Source of the DNA: an uncultured Lachnospiraceae bacterium
GTDB lineage: Bacteria; Bacillota; Clostridia; Lachnospirales; Lachnospiraceae
Direction of reading: 5' to 3'
Length of the DNA: 59,181 nt
Assembly (NCBI GenBank): GCA_910577645.1
Contig: CAJTOL010000019.1
Location: 1-59,181 of the forward strand
Of the stretch, positions 1 to 8,787 are shown piece after piece. Positions within the stretch are counted from its first letter, which is position 1. Each line of letters begins with the position of its first letter. The notes beneath the pieces were generated by a model, which was not told the origin of the DNA, did not search any database, and saw only the letters and a program-made list of their open reading frames with translations. A program made the position numbers and the translations under genes.

Positions 1-34
1 ACTATTTAAGATGTATTTGCAATAGATTGGAATT

Positions 35-58
35 TTTTGAGTTTCCCCATTTTTTAAA
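35..58. repeat. Left terminal inverted repeat of the IS4-like element
   Basis: The 24 bases match the reverse complement of 734-757 without a mismatch. The shared core is GAGTTTCCCCATTTTTTAAA. Two further T residues lie outside on the left that the right end does not match. Confidence 0.9.
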
Positions 59-62
59 GCCC

Positions 63-697
63 TCATGTCGCGCAATCAGCTATTTTAAAGAATTCAAACA
101 GGGTTATCTGTTGTGATCGGACTTTTGGCGGCAGGAAGCCGCTGATACCGGAACGGCTCATGAACAGCACCCGCTCCAGAGCATATCCGATGGCATAATA
201 AACAAACTGTGGCATTCCATAAATCCTTTTGGAACATTCTTTTATTTCTGTAAGAAAAATGCTGTCTTTGTGGATAGACGTGGTAAGACTGATATAGCCG
301 ACAGCCAGCATTGCAAGCAGGTTCAGGTTACGGATGGACTGTAAGGACATGACCCTCAGAGCCTCCAGTTCAAACTGTTGTTTCTTAAACCTGAAATTTT
401 ATCTTTAAAATCCATGCGGTAAGCTCCTTTATACTGCCGCGCCACATCCATGATGTTACAGGTCTGCCCGTCATAAATGACATCCCGGTTCTTTTTTGCA
501 CGGATGACAAAACGCTCCCCGCGCTTTAGAAAATAGCGGTAGTATTCATTGGCATCAAAACCGTGGTCGAGGGTACGGACGCATCTGAGACTGAAGTTTT
601 TGGTAAGGGACTGCAGGCAGCACAGGTTTTCGTGGATTTCACTGATAAAGCCTTTTTCCGCTGCGGAAAACACCTTTTCATAGACCGGGAGCGGCAT
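63..697 (-). pseudogene. IS4-family transposase, deleted and frameshifted
   Basis: Two pieces in different frames survive. The first (697-356) holds the region around the second catalytic Asp (RTLDHGFDANEYYRYF, then RFVIRAKKN). The second (about 390-63) holds the segment that follows the catalytic Glu (FRFKKQQFELEALRV, then SIRNLNLLAMLAVGYI). The junction lies near 385-400, where translation runs from DFKDKIS into a new frame that continues as FRFKKQQF. The N-terminal third with the first Asp, and the stretch with the Y-R-E part of the IS4 signature, are absent. The reading frame breaks at the junction, so no active enzyme can be made. Confidence 0.85.
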
Positions 698-733
698 CTT
701 TCCTTTTTCAGATAATACAGTACTTGTAGTGAA

Positions 734-757
734 TTTAAAAAATGGGGAAACTCAAAA
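734..757. repeat. Right terminal inverted repeat of the IS4-like element
   Basis: This is the perfect partner of 35-58. It ends 139 bases before the first gene of the glycan island, so the element separates that operon from whatever lay upstream. Confidence 0.9.
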
Positions 758-896
758 TTGGAAATGGAGTTGGGAGGTTTTACCAGAAAGGGACAAAAAA
801 ATCTGGTTAATTTTTTCGAAATATTGACGATATCATAATAGAAGAGATGTTTTTAGCAAACTACAGAAATCAAAAGAAAAAGGAGGACTGCACTGC

Positions 897-1619
897 ATGA
901 AAGCAATTTTGCTGGCGGCGGGAAAGGGAACCCGGATTGCTAGAAATGTAGAACGTGTTCCAAAATCAACTCTGCCTGTAGATGGAGTGCCGCTGATACG
1001 GCGTTCCGTGAAGATCTTACAGGAGGCAGGAATGAAATGTGTAGTATGTACCGGCTATGAGGAGGGTAAGATCAAGGAGGCCCTAGCCGGTTTGTCCAAT
1101 ATCACATATTGCTATAATCCTTTTTACGATATTACTAACAGCATTGCAAGCATATGGTTTGCCAGGGAAGAAATGGACGATGATATATTAGTGATGAATG
1201 CAGATGTATATTTTTCAAAAGAGATCCTGGAACAAATCGTAGCTGATAAACGCAACCCTGTCATGGCCATTGATTATTCTAGAACAGTGGAAGGAGACTA
1301 CTTCTTCTATACCACTATGGACGGAAGAATTGAAAAATATGGCAAGGGACTTCCCATAGAGCAGCGTAGCTGTGAATATGTAGGTATGGCCAAGATTGGA
1401 AAAAGTTTTCTGCCAAAGTTTATGGGGCGGATGGAGGAACTGATCCGAAGTCAGTGCCACACTGTATGGTGGGAAAATATCTTATATTCTTTTACAGATA
1501 AAAAAGAAGAGGATATCTTCACTATAGACGTAGATGGCCGTTTTTGGGCAGAGATCGATTATTTTGACGACTATGCCAGAATTATTGATTATGTAGCAAA
1601 ACAGAAGGGGACAGAATGA
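897..1619 (+). CDS. LicC/PntC-like cytidylyltransferase (MobA-like nucleotidyltransferase)
   Basis: This 240-residue single-domain nucleotidyltransferase begins with the sugar-nucleotide signature LLAAGKGTRI, followed by PKSTLPVDG. A DILVMNADVYF strand at about residue 100 supplies the metal-binding Asp, and WAEIDYFDDY near the C-terminus matches the LicC-type ending. Relatives attach CMP to phosphocholine (LicC) or to 2-aminoethylphosphonate (PntC). With a complete hydroxyethylphosphonate pathway downstream and LicD in the same island, activation of a phosphonate or phosphocholine headgroup is the likely job; the substrate is inferred. It is preceded by AGGAGG and opens the island. Its TGA overlaps the next ATG by four bases, so the two are translationally coupled. 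Confidence 0.75.
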   Translation: MKAILLAAGKGTRIARNVERVPKSTLPVDGVPLIRRSVKILQEAGMKCVVCTGYEEGKIKEALAGLSNITYCYNPFYDITNSIASIWFAREEMDDDILVMNADVYFSKEILEQIVADKRNPVMAIDYSRTVEGDYFFYTTMDGRIEKYGKGLPIEQRSCEYVGMAKIGKSFLPKFMGRMEELIRSQCHTVWWENILYSFTDKKEEDIFTIDVDGRFWAEIDYFDDYARIIDYVAKQKGTE

Positions 1620-2977
1620 AAAAGCAAGTGAAAGAGCAACTGTTAAAAAGTGCAAAATATCTGGTTCAGGTTGCAGACTCTTTGGAAAAACTTTTAAAGG
1701 GTCTCAGTAACTCAGCTGCTTTGGATGTGCTGGCGCAGATGCAGGATCTTGCTATTCAGATAGGCAATACTATCGAAGATTCAGAAGGGTCTGAACACAA
1801 TACGGTAAAGAAGCTGGAAGCCGCCTGTGAGGTGCTATATCAAATAAGCTGTTCTCTGGATGAACCGGAAACTTCAAAAAAACCTAATGTTGTGGCTAAG
1901 ACTAAAAAGAGCATGTTTCTGGAACTGAAAAACTTATTTGCCTCTGTAAAAGAAGAGATAGAAAAAAATATTCAGGTCAAACTGGAGATTCTGTTTCTCC
2001 CATATCAGGTATCTATGTGGGATTCTTTAGAAAGCGTATGGATGGCGGCCAGAGATGATGAAAGCGTGGAAGCCTATGTAGTCCCCATTCCGTTTTATGA
2101 TGTGCTCCCTGATAATTCTCTGGGAGCGATTCATTATGAAGGTGACAAATATCCGGATTATGTGCCAGTGACACCTTACTGGCAATATTCCATTGAAAAC
2201 AGACAACCAGATGTAATCTTTTTCCATGACCCTTATGATGAATATAACAGCATAACGAGAATACCAGAAAAATACTATTCTAAAAATATAAAAAAATATA
2301 CAGATTTATTAGTATATATTCCTTATTTTATAAGCGAAGAGGGTGGGCCTTCTGATCACATGTGCTATCTGCCAGGGGTTCTATTTGCAGACAGAGTTGT
2401 GGTACAGCCTGGAAGCATTTATGAAAAATACTGCAAGGTCTACACTGATGTAGTGAGACAGAATGGATTGGAAAAAGTGCTCGTTCCGGCGGAAAAAAAA
2501 TTTCTGCCGTTGGGTTCTCCTAAATTTGATAAGGTTTTAAGCACAGCTTGCACTGTAGAGGAACTTCCTCAGGAATGGCAGAAGGTAATCTTAAAACCGG
2601 ATGGAAGTAAAAAGAAGGTCATTTTGTACAATCTTTCCATTGTTCCCTTTTTACAAAGCAGGGAGCAGGTCATAAAGAAAATGGATAGTGTGTTTTCATT
2701 TTTCAGGGAACACAGAGAGGAACTGGCTCTTTTATGGCGGCCTCATCCTCTACTATTGAATACTTTTGACTCTATGTTGCCATGGTTGAAAGAGGACTAT
2801 TTAAAGCGAGTCAAACAGTTTAAAAAGGAAGGCTGGGGAATCTATGACGAAACCCCGGATCCTAATCTGGCTATAGCCTTGTCAGACGGGTATTATGGAG
2901 ATCAGAGCAGCTTGGTGACTTCTTACCGTGAGTTGGGTAAACCGATACTTTTGCAGGATGTGGAATTATTAGATTAA
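1616..2977 (+). CDS. CDP-glycerol glycerophosphotransferase-like protein
   Basis: This is a 453-residue cytoplasmic protein. The first 110 residues or so are helical and probably coiled-coil. The rest resembles the CDP-glycerol:polyglycerophosphate transferase fold, with LLWRPHPLL at about residues 370-380 and a late SDGYYGDQSSLVTSYRELG loop that matches the family's DxSS nucleotide-binding segment. Such enzymes move a phosphoalcohol from a CDP-linked donor to an acceptor. Because its start overlaps the LicC-like gene, the two probably use the same CMP-linked headgroup, possibly CMP-hydroxyethylphosphonate. A run of eight A residues lies near 2493-2500. The family call is moderate and the substrate is inferred. 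Confidence 0.6.
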   Translation: MKKQVKEQLLKSAKYLVQVADSLEKLLKGLSNSAALDVLAQMQDLAIQIGNTIEDSEGSEHNTVKKLEAACEVLYQISCSLDEPETSKKPNVVAKTKKSMFLELKNLFASVKEEIEKNIQVKLEILFLPYQVSMWDSLESVWMAARDDESVEAYVVPIPFYDVLPDNSLGAIHYEGDKYPDYVPVTPYWQYSIENRQPDVIFFHDPYDEYNSITRIPEKYYSKNIKKYTDLLVYIPYFISEEGGPSDHMCYLPGVLFADRVVVQPGSIYEKYCKVYTDVVRQNGLEKVLVPAEKKFLPLGSPKFDKVLSTACTVEELPQEWQKVILKPDGSKKKVILYNLSIVPFLQSREQVIKKMDSVFSFFREHREELALLWRPHPLLLNTFDSMLPWLKEDYLKRVKQFKKEGWGIYDETPDPNLAIALSDGYYGDQSSLVTSYRELGKPILLQDVELLD

Positions 2978-3013
2978 CAGACATATGGAAGAATAAAGAG
3001 CAAGGGGACAGAT

Positions 3014-4237
3014 ATGAATCCGAAAGTATCAATCGTAATACCGATATATAACGGTGAGGATTATATGAAGGAAGCCATAGACAGTGCATTGGCCCAGACC
3101 TATAACAACTGTGAGATTATCGTGGTAAATGATGGTTCCACTGACCATACAGATATGATTGCAAAGTCATATGGACATAAGATCCGATATTTCTCAAAAG
3201 ATAACGGGGGTGTGTCTTCAGCACTGAATGTAGGGATTGAGAAAATGGAAGGGGAATATTTTGCGTGGCTTTCTCACGACGATATTTATTACCCGAATAA
3301 AATTCAAAAACAGATACAGGCATTGCAAAGTGCAGGAAATATGAAATCCCCTCTATATGGAAGCGCTGATGCCCTGCTGATGCCGGAAAGACAAGTAAGG
3401 CCTCCATATCCTGACTATCGATTCTCCTTAAAAGAGAGACAAAAAGGAATCTTTCCGGTGCTCTTTGGCTTGATAAATGGATGTACTGTGCTGATACATA
3501 AAAGCCACTTTGAAAGAGTAGGAAGGTTTGATGAAAAACTTTTGACAGCACAGGATGTAGACATGTGGTTTCGCATTTTTAGAAATCAACAGGTGGTATA
3601 TGTGGAAGAGCCATTGATACAATATCGTTTCCATGAGGCTCAAGGTTCAAAAGTAATTAAAGAATTCCGCTCTAACTGCCAGGAGATACAAATGAGCATG
3701 ATCGAAAGGTTGGATAAACGTGAAATTGACGAGATATTCGGCGGAGCATATAAGTTTTACTTTGATATGATGAGAATGGCAGAAGATGTAAAATGGGAAA
3801 ACTGCTTTGAGAAGCTGTATCAGTTGTTTTTAAATAGTGAGGAGCCGGAGCAGAACAATAGATTTTTCTATAATTTTAGAAAAGAGAAAAGGGGCTTACT
3901 AATCCTTTACTGTGCAGGAAAGAATGGAAGAAGGCTATTAAAAGAACTTGCTTTTCGAGGAATTCATGCAGACTTTTTTGCAGATGGAAATTGTGAATTG
4001 TGGGGCAGGGATATAGAAGGTGTAAAATGTATTCCACCAGAAAAACTAAGAAAAGATGACTGTATCATTGTTACGAAGGATTATCCGGAAGAGATTGTCG
4101 AAGGGTTGAAAAAAGAAGGATATATTCATGTGGAGTCTTATGAAAAGGTTGTGCGTGAGGTTTATAGAAGTATACCTAATAAAACATTAGTGGAGAAATA
4201 CGTAGAAGAAAGGTATAGAGAAATATGGCAGAAGTAG
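3014..4237 (+). CDS. GT2 glycosyltransferase with C-terminal Rossmann-like domain
   Basis: The 407-residue protein starts with a GT-A family 2 domain: VSIVIPIYNGEDYMKEAIDS, then VVNDGSTDHT, then WLSHDD at about residue 90 carrying the metal-binding aspartates. From about residue 293 a second domain begins (LLILYCAGKNGRRLLKEL, then FFADGNCELWGRDIEG). It is one of six copies of a small Rossmann-like module in this island. The enzyme should add one sugar to a glycan acceptor on the cytoplasmic face; donor and acceptor are unknown. Its catalytic half is closely related to the genes at 6626 and 20339, which suggests duplication. The next start lies 13 bases inside this gene. Confidence 0.85.
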   Translation: MNPKVSIVIPIYNGEDYMKEAIDSALAQTYNNCEIIVVNDGSTDHTDMIAKSYGHKIRYFSKDNGGVSSALNVGIEKMEGEYFAWLSHDDIYYPNKIQKQIQALQSAGNMKSPLYGSADALLMPERQVRPPYPDYRFSLKERQKGIFPVLFGLINGCTVLIHKSHFERVGRFDEKLLTAQDVDMWFRIFRNQQVVYVEEPLIQYRFHEAQGSKVIKEFRSNCQEIQMSMIERLDKREIDEIFGGAYKFYFDMMRMAEDVKWENCFEKLYQLFLNSEEPEQNNRFFYNFRKEKRGLLILYCAGKNGRRLLKELAFRGIHADFFADGNCELWGRDIEGVKCIPPEKLRKDDCIIVTKDYPEEIVEGLKKEGYIHVESYEKVVREVYRSIPNKTLVEKYVEERYREIWQK

Positions 4238-5403
4238 GCAAGAATCGGAGAAGTATCCAGGGAATTCGAGCGGCTATTTTTAATGATAAGATTTGGGTGT
4301 TTGACAGATGGATAAATGCGCTTTTTTCTATGGAGATAAAAACAGAAAAGACAGAATATATATTGTCTATTGAGCGGGAGCCTAAATATCAACAAGGGCT
4401 AATAAGCCATATAATTTATTATGACAATAAGATGTTTTTAAATCCTGCAAATGCTAAGTCTGGCATTTTAGTGGATTTAGAGACTATGATGCAGACAGAA
4501 ATTCCGCTTAATAGAAAAGAAAATTCTTCAGGAGTACAAAATTCAAATGTAGTCCAAGAGGATTCTACTATTTATATGTTCCCAAAGTGGTATGGGGAAC
4601 ATATTCTTATATATGATTTCTTTAAAAATGAAATTAAGACACTACAGATAGACTATAGCTTTGTAACAGAAAATCAGATTGATATTTCTGGATTTTGTTG
4701 GGGAAGTGGGTGCAGAACAAAAGAAGGGTATTGTCTGGTTTTAGCTAAGGTACCTGGTATATTATATTTAAAAGATAACATGGAATGGAACTATTATAAG
4801 GCAGATACGTTGAATGTAGGCTTTAACAACTGTGTTGCATATGGTGATGATATATATTTACTACCATATAAGGGAAAAGAGATTATAGTATTTCACACTA
4901 AAGGTGAAAAATATGAGAAAATAATTCTTCCAAAAGAAGTGACTTTTGAAGGTGATGTACCGTATGCAGCAAGTGCAATTGTAGAAGATAAAATTGTTCT
5001 ATTTCCTGCCGATGAGAAAAATATTATAATATATGATTTGAAAACACAAGAAATAATTTTACATTATATCGGCGATAATCAATTCTATGATTGTAAAGTA
5101 TATGGTGATGAAATATATGGTTTTCCATATGTTGGGAGTGACATTATAGCAATTAATATCAGTACTAATAAAATTAGAAAGATTAATATGCTTTTACCCA
5201 ATGAGTATAAAGGGGAAAGCTTTATAGACTATTGGTTATTTAAGATGCCGTGTCTGGAACAGGAACAGTATTTATACACTGAAAAAATAATCTCTAAACA
5301 ATATTTTATAGAGAAGATAATAAATTCTCAAATAAGTAATATTGAAAGAACAAAAAACAATAATTATGGAACCATGATATGGAAAAACATATCATTAAAT
5401 TGA
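4225..5403 (+). CDS. Beta-propeller-like protein of unknown function
   Basis: This 392-residue protein has no signal peptide and no membrane segment. Its sequence is a series of strand-rich repeats of about 45-50 residues, each with a pattern such as DDIYLLPYKGKEIIVF, DKIVLFPADEKNIIIYDL or DEIYGFPYVGSDIIAINI, reminiscent of a Kelch or WD-like propeller with perhaps six or seven blades. No catalytic motif is obvious. It starts inside the end of the GT2 gene, with AAGAAAGG about 11 bases upstream, so it is co-translated. A scaffold or glycan-binding role for the neighbouring radical SAM and transferase proteins is possible but is inference. Base composition is strongly AT-rich. Confidence 0.6.
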   Translation: MAEVGKNRRSIQGIRAAIFNDKIWVFDRWINALFSMEIKTEKTEYILSIEREPKYQQGLISHIIYYDNKMFLNPANAKSGILVDLETMMQTEIPLNRKENSSGVQNSNVVQEDSTIYMFPKWYGEHILIYDFFKNEIKTLQIDYSFVTENQIDISGFCWGSGCRTKEGYCLVLAKVPGILYLKDNMEWNYYKADTLNVGFNNCVAYGDDIYLLPYKGKEIIVFHTKGEKYEKIILPKEVTFEGDVPYAASAIVEDKIVLFPADEKNIIIYDLKTQEIILHYIGDNQFYDCKVYGDEIYGFPYVGSDIIAINISTNKIRKINMLLPNEYKGESFIDYWLFKMPCLEQEQYLYTEKIISKQYFIEKIINSQISNIERTKNNNYGTMIWKNISLN

Positions 5404-5416
5404 AGAGGTGATTATA

Positions 5417-6601
5417 TTGAAATGGAAAAATAAAGGACATGAGTTTGATGATAAAGGGAATATGTTTTTAATGCAAAATGAGATAGTTATCTATGGGGCC
5501 GGAGACTGTGGAAAAAAATTTTGTGAATTTTTGACTGATTTAGAAATCGAAACTCTTTTTGTAGACGGAGACCGAAAAAAACAAATTCAGGGTTGTATGG
5601 GAAAAAAAGTGCTTTCCCCTTTACAACTTTTTTCTATGCCTGAGAGTAAAAAGAATGTGGTTATTGCTACAACTCCATGTTATACTTCAGAAATACGAAA
5701 GATATTAGAGAGCCATGGATATATTTACAAAGAAAATTTTTGGGAGATGGAAGATTTTTGTCAGAATATTTTGCCGATTTATATGATGTATGTAAAGAAT
5801 AAACTTTATATGGACTCAATCGGATTCCTTTCTACTACAGTATGTAATTTGCGATGCGATGCATGCTTGAACTTTACCCCTTATAATAAGCATCCTCAAC
5901 ATGTAAATTTTAAACAGGCAAAGGAGACCTTAGACCTTTATTTTAAGGCAGTGGATTATGTTCGTTTTATGAGTTATACAGGGGGAGAGCCGTTATTATA
6001 TCCATATGTGGATGAACTGTTGGATTATATAGGGAAAAATTATAGAAATAGAATACATATAATAGGAATGTCGACAAATTGTACAATAATTCCGAAAGAT
6101 AGTACATGCGAATTACTTAAAAAACATAATATACAAGTTTTCATAGATGATTATTCTAAATATGTTGAAAAGTCAAAAGAAATTTTGCCTCAAATTACAG
6201 AAAAATTAGATAGCTATGGAATAGTATACTATGTTAATACAGGAGAAGATGTCTTTTGGATAGATTTGGCACCTTTCGAGACAGATAATACATGCCTTAG
6301 CGAAGAAGAACTGATTAATTATAGAAACAAATGTGCTGTTCCTTATCGTGAAGTTAGGGAAGGTAAAATTTATAGTTGTAATTATGCCAGTTTTGCAATT
6401 AAAGCAGGTATTCAGGAAGATAGCCCAAATGATTATTTCGAACTTTCAGAGTATAATAAAGAGAAGAAAAAGGAGTTACTGGAGTTTGTTTTGGGGTATA
6501 CAGAGAAGGGATATGTAGATTTTTGTAAACATTGTGCTGGCTTTTTGCCTATAAATCCATATAAAAAGCCAATGGGGCGTCAAGTAGGACAAATTGATTG
6601 A
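5417..6601 (+). CDS. Radical SAM enzyme with N-terminal Rossmann-like and C-terminal twitch-type domain
   Basis: The protein has about 394 residues. TTG at 5417 is preferred because GAGGTG lies seven bases upstream and the translation then starts KWKNKGHEF, like the paralogue at 7596; a GTG at 5408 is the alternative. The Rossmann-like module (IVIYGAGDCGKKF, then VDGDRKKQIQG) fills about residues 20-110. The radical SAM cluster motif CNLRCDAC (C143, C147, C150) follows, then the SAM-binding TGGEP. Late cysteines (RNKC, then YSC, then CKHC) fit a twitch/SPASM-type auxiliary iron-sulfur cluster. Members of such families oxidise, epimerise or dehydrate sugars or peptides. The substrate here is unknown; no precursor peptide gene is visible, so a sugar or phosphonate-sugar is more likely. 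No cobalamin domain is present. Confidence 0.75.
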   Translation: MKWKNKGHEFDDKGNMFLMQNEIVIYGAGDCGKKFCEFLTDLEIETLFVDGDRKKQIQGCMGKKVLSPLQLFSMPESKKNVVIATTPCYTSEIRKILESHGYIYKENFWEMEDFCQNILPIYMMYVKNKLYMDSIGFLSTTVCNLRCDACLNFTPYNKHPQHVNFKQAKETLDLYFKAVDYVRFMSYTGGEPLLYPYVDELLDYIGKNYRNRIHIIGMSTNCTIIPKDSTCELLKKHNIQVFIDDYSKYVEKSKEILPQITEKLDSYGIVYYVNTGEDVFWIDLAPFETDNTCLSEEELINYRNKCAVPYREVREGKIYSCNYASFAIKAGIQEDSPNDYFELSEYNKEKKKELLEFVLGYTEKGYVDFCKHCAGFLPINPYKKPMGRQVGQID

Positions 6602-6625
6602 AGTTCAGTAAAGAGGATAAACTAC

Positions 6626-7591
6626 ATGTATGAACCGTTTATATCAGTAGTAATACCTGTATATAATGGAAGTAATTATTTGAAAGAAGCATTGGATAGT
6701 GTTTTAAATCAGAGCTATATAAGAAAGGAAATAATAGTTGTAGATGATGGTTCTTGTGACGAAGGAAGAACTCAAAAAATTATAAATTCTTACAAAAATA
6801 AAATTCGGCCATTTTTCAAGAAAAATGGAGGGGTTGCAACAGCATTAAATCTGGCTATTAAAAATATGAAGGGCGATTATTTTGCGTGGCTTTCTCACGA
6901 TGACTTATTAAAGCCAAATGCACTAGAAGTTTATGCTGATTATCTTCAGCAAATAGAGCCAGAGACAATATTATATGGGAATTATGATATAATTGATGAA
7001 ACGTCTCAACCATACAATATTATTGATTTTTTGAGTAAGTATACCAGAGATGAGTTAGAGGACTCAGTATACCCTGTTTTAATGGGGTGTGTAAATGGAT
7101 GCTCATGCCTTATCCATAAAAGCCATTTTACACGAGTCGGTTATTTTAATGAGGATTTAAAAATAACTCAAGATAATGAAATGTGGTTTCGTATCTTTCG
7201 AGGACAGAAGGTTAAGTTTGTTCAAGAGATATTGAGTTCAAAGCGCTATCATAGGCAACAAGACAGTAACATAAAAGATGTTTACCCCGATGAAGATAGA
7301 TTTATAGTTGATTCACTCAAATCTTTAACTATAAGAGAGGCAAGCAGTTTTGACGGGAATTTAAGTAGGCTTTATTTGCATTTTAAGAAGATTGCAGTGG
7401 ACGGAAAACATCCATTAGTAGAGGAGCTTTGCAAAGATATGTTAAAAAAGGCTGAAAGCACAGAAGCATATGAAAAAATGAATGAAGAAGAACTTCGGGA
7501 ACTACTGGCAAAAAGTAATAGTTCTTATCAGGAATTACAGCAAAGATATGAGGAACTCCAACAGAAGTATGTAAGACAATGGATGAGGTAA
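6626..7591 (+). CDS. GT2 glycosyltransferase with coiled-coil tail
   Basis: This 321-residue family 2 glycosyltransferase carries ISVVIPVYNGSNYLKEALDS, VVDDGSCDEGR, and WLSHDD at about residue 90. It aligns throughout with the GT2 domains at 3014 and 20339. It lacks their C-terminal Rossmann-like domain. Instead it ends in a helical, heptad-like tail with near-repeats YQELQQ, YEELQQ and KYVRQ, likely a short coiled coil for pairing with a partner. The radical SAM gene at 7596 follows five bases after its stop, so the pair is probably coupled. Donor and acceptor are unknown. Confidence 0.85.
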   Translation: MYEPFISVVIPVYNGSNYLKEALDSVLNQSYIRKEIIVVDDGSCDEGRTQKIINSYKNKIRPFFKKNGGVATALNLAIKNMKGDYFAWLSHDDLLKPNALEVYADYLQQIEPETILYGNYDIIDETSQPYNIIDFLSKYTRDELEDSVYPVLMGCVNGCSCLIHKSHFTRVGYFNEDLKITQDNEMWFRIFRGQKVKFVQEILSSKRYHRQQDSNIKDVYPDEDRFIVDSLKSLTIREASSFDGNLSRLYLHFKKIAVDGKHPLVEELCKDMLKKAESTEAYEKMNEEELRELLAKSNSSYQELQQRYEELQQKYVRQWMR

Positions 7592-7595
7592 CGTG

Positions 7596-8771
7596 ATGAA
7601 ATGGATAAATAGAGGAGAAGAATTCCGAAATTTAAGGAAGGTATTTTGTAAAGAAAAAATATATATTTATGGGGCCGGAGAGTATGGAAAAAGTTTATTT
7701 GAAAGATTAAAGCTGGTTGAAAATCAAATAGTTTTTATTGATGGAAATAGAAAAAAGCAGGAGGAAGGATATTGTAATAGGAAAGTAATTTCGCCGGAAT
7801 TCTTATCAAGAGAATTAATAAAGGATGCAATATTTATAGTTGCAGCTTCTGAAAGCAACACAGCTATTATTATAAAAAAACTTTTAATGATGGGATTAGA
7901 AGAGAATAGAGATTTTTTTAGATATAGGACATTTATAGATTTATTCCTTCCCATATATTTATATTATTCTGCAAATAAAATTTATTTTCAAGATATTACC
8001 ATACTGATAACAGAAAAATGTACCTTGAAGTGTAAAAAATGCGCTCCAATGTACCCATACCTGAAAAATCCTAAGCATCGGACTTTAGAACAGATAAAAG
8101 AGGATTTGGATAAATTATTTTCTCAAGTAGACTATGTTTGGGATTTGATTTTTACAGGAGGGGAGCCTTTTGTTCATCCACAATTTTATGATGTTGTAAA
8201 GTATACGATTGATAAATATAGAGAAAAGTTTTGCCATATACAAATCATTTCAAATGGGACTGTTGTTCCAAACAGAAATATTCTTAAAATCATGGGAAGC
8301 GAAAGAAAAGAAGTATATGTATCGGTTAGTAATTATAGTTCCTATATTAAAAATGAAAATTTAAAAAGGAAATTTAATGAATGTCTTAATCTTTTTAATA
8401 TTTATAACGTAAAATATGAGTTAAATAACAGTGAAAGTTGGGTGGATTTTGGATTTGCAGAAAATTCGAAAAATAACCGTATAGAAGACGAGAGCTATTT
8501 AAAACAATTTTTTGATGACTGCAACAGTTCTTGCAGGGCATTTTATAAAGGACATTTTATATACTGTGTTCCTGCTTATTATTCAGATATTGCAATTAAT
8601 GGCATAGGGGGGGGAGATAAAGACAATTTTTATGTGCCTGACGGACCAGAGGAATTATTAGAATGGAATTTGGGATTTAATAAAAAAGGCTATTTAGATA
8701 TGTGCAAATTTTGTGATGGATATATTACAATAAACCATAATTTAATAAAACCCGCGGAACAGTTATTGTGA
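7596..8771 (+). CDS. Second radical SAM enzyme, paralogue of the 5417 gene
   Basis: The 391-residue protein has the same layout as its paralogue: a Rossmann-like module (KIYIYGAGEYGKSLFERL, then FIDGNRKKQEEG) at about residues 18-110, the radical SAM motif CTLKCKKC (C142, C146, C149), then TGGEP, and late cysteines SSC, IYC and CKFC for a probable auxiliary cluster. ATG 7596 is chosen because GAGG lies seven bases upstream; GTG 7593 is an alternative. A run of eight G residues (8607-8614) encodes part of GIGGGD near the C-terminus, and a one-base slip there would remove the last auxiliary-cluster cysteines. The two paralogues are diverged enough to act on different substrates or successive steps. 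Confidence 0.75.
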   Translation: MKWINRGEEFRNLRKVFCKEKIYIYGAGEYGKSLFERLKLVENQIVFIDGNRKKQEEGYCNRKVISPEFLSRELIKDAIFIVAASESNTAIIIKKLLMMGLEENRDFFRYRTFIDLFLPIYLYYSANKIYFQDITILITEKCTLKCKKCAPMYPYLKNPKHRTLEQIKEDLDKLFSQVDYVWDLIFTGGEPFVHPQFYDVVKYTIDKYREKFCHIQIISNGTVVPNRNILKIMGSERKEVYVSVSNYSSYIKNENLKRKFNECLNLFNIYNVKYELNNSESWVDFGFAENSKNNRIEDESYLKQFFDDCNSSCRAFYKGHFIYCVPAYYSDIAINGIGGGDKDNFYVPDGPEELLEWNLGFNKKGYLDMCKFCDGYITINHNLIKPAEQLL

Positions 8772-8787
8772 AGGGAAGGCAATATAT

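Larger units (their letters stand above)
35..757 (-). mobile_element. Internally deleted IS4-like transposon (non-autonomous)
   Basis: This is a roughly 720-base element with perfect 24-base inverted ends enclosing fragments of a DDE transposase read on the minus strand. The 7-base word ATTGGAA sits just outside both ends (26-32 and 757-763, the latter sharing one base with the repeat), a possible target duplication. Full-length IS4-family elements are about 1.3-1.6 kb, so more than half is missing. It could move only with a transposase supplied from elsewhere. It marks the upstream edge of the glycan island. Family assignment is from transposase motifs only. Confidence 0.8.

Noticed and set aside
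782..807. Terminator hairpin ACCAGA / TCTGGT followed by a T-rich stretch
   Set aside because: The stem is only six bases with a large loop, and no gene precedes it.
824..852. Promoter for the glycan island at TTGACG (824-829)
   Set aside because: No acceptable -10 lies 16-18 bases downstream; CATAAT at 834-839 has only a T run as its -35.
5417..8771. Cobalamin-dependent radical SAM methyltransferases, as in other phosphonate pathways
   Set aside because: The N-terminal domain is a small Rossmann-like module and lacks the B12-binding signature.
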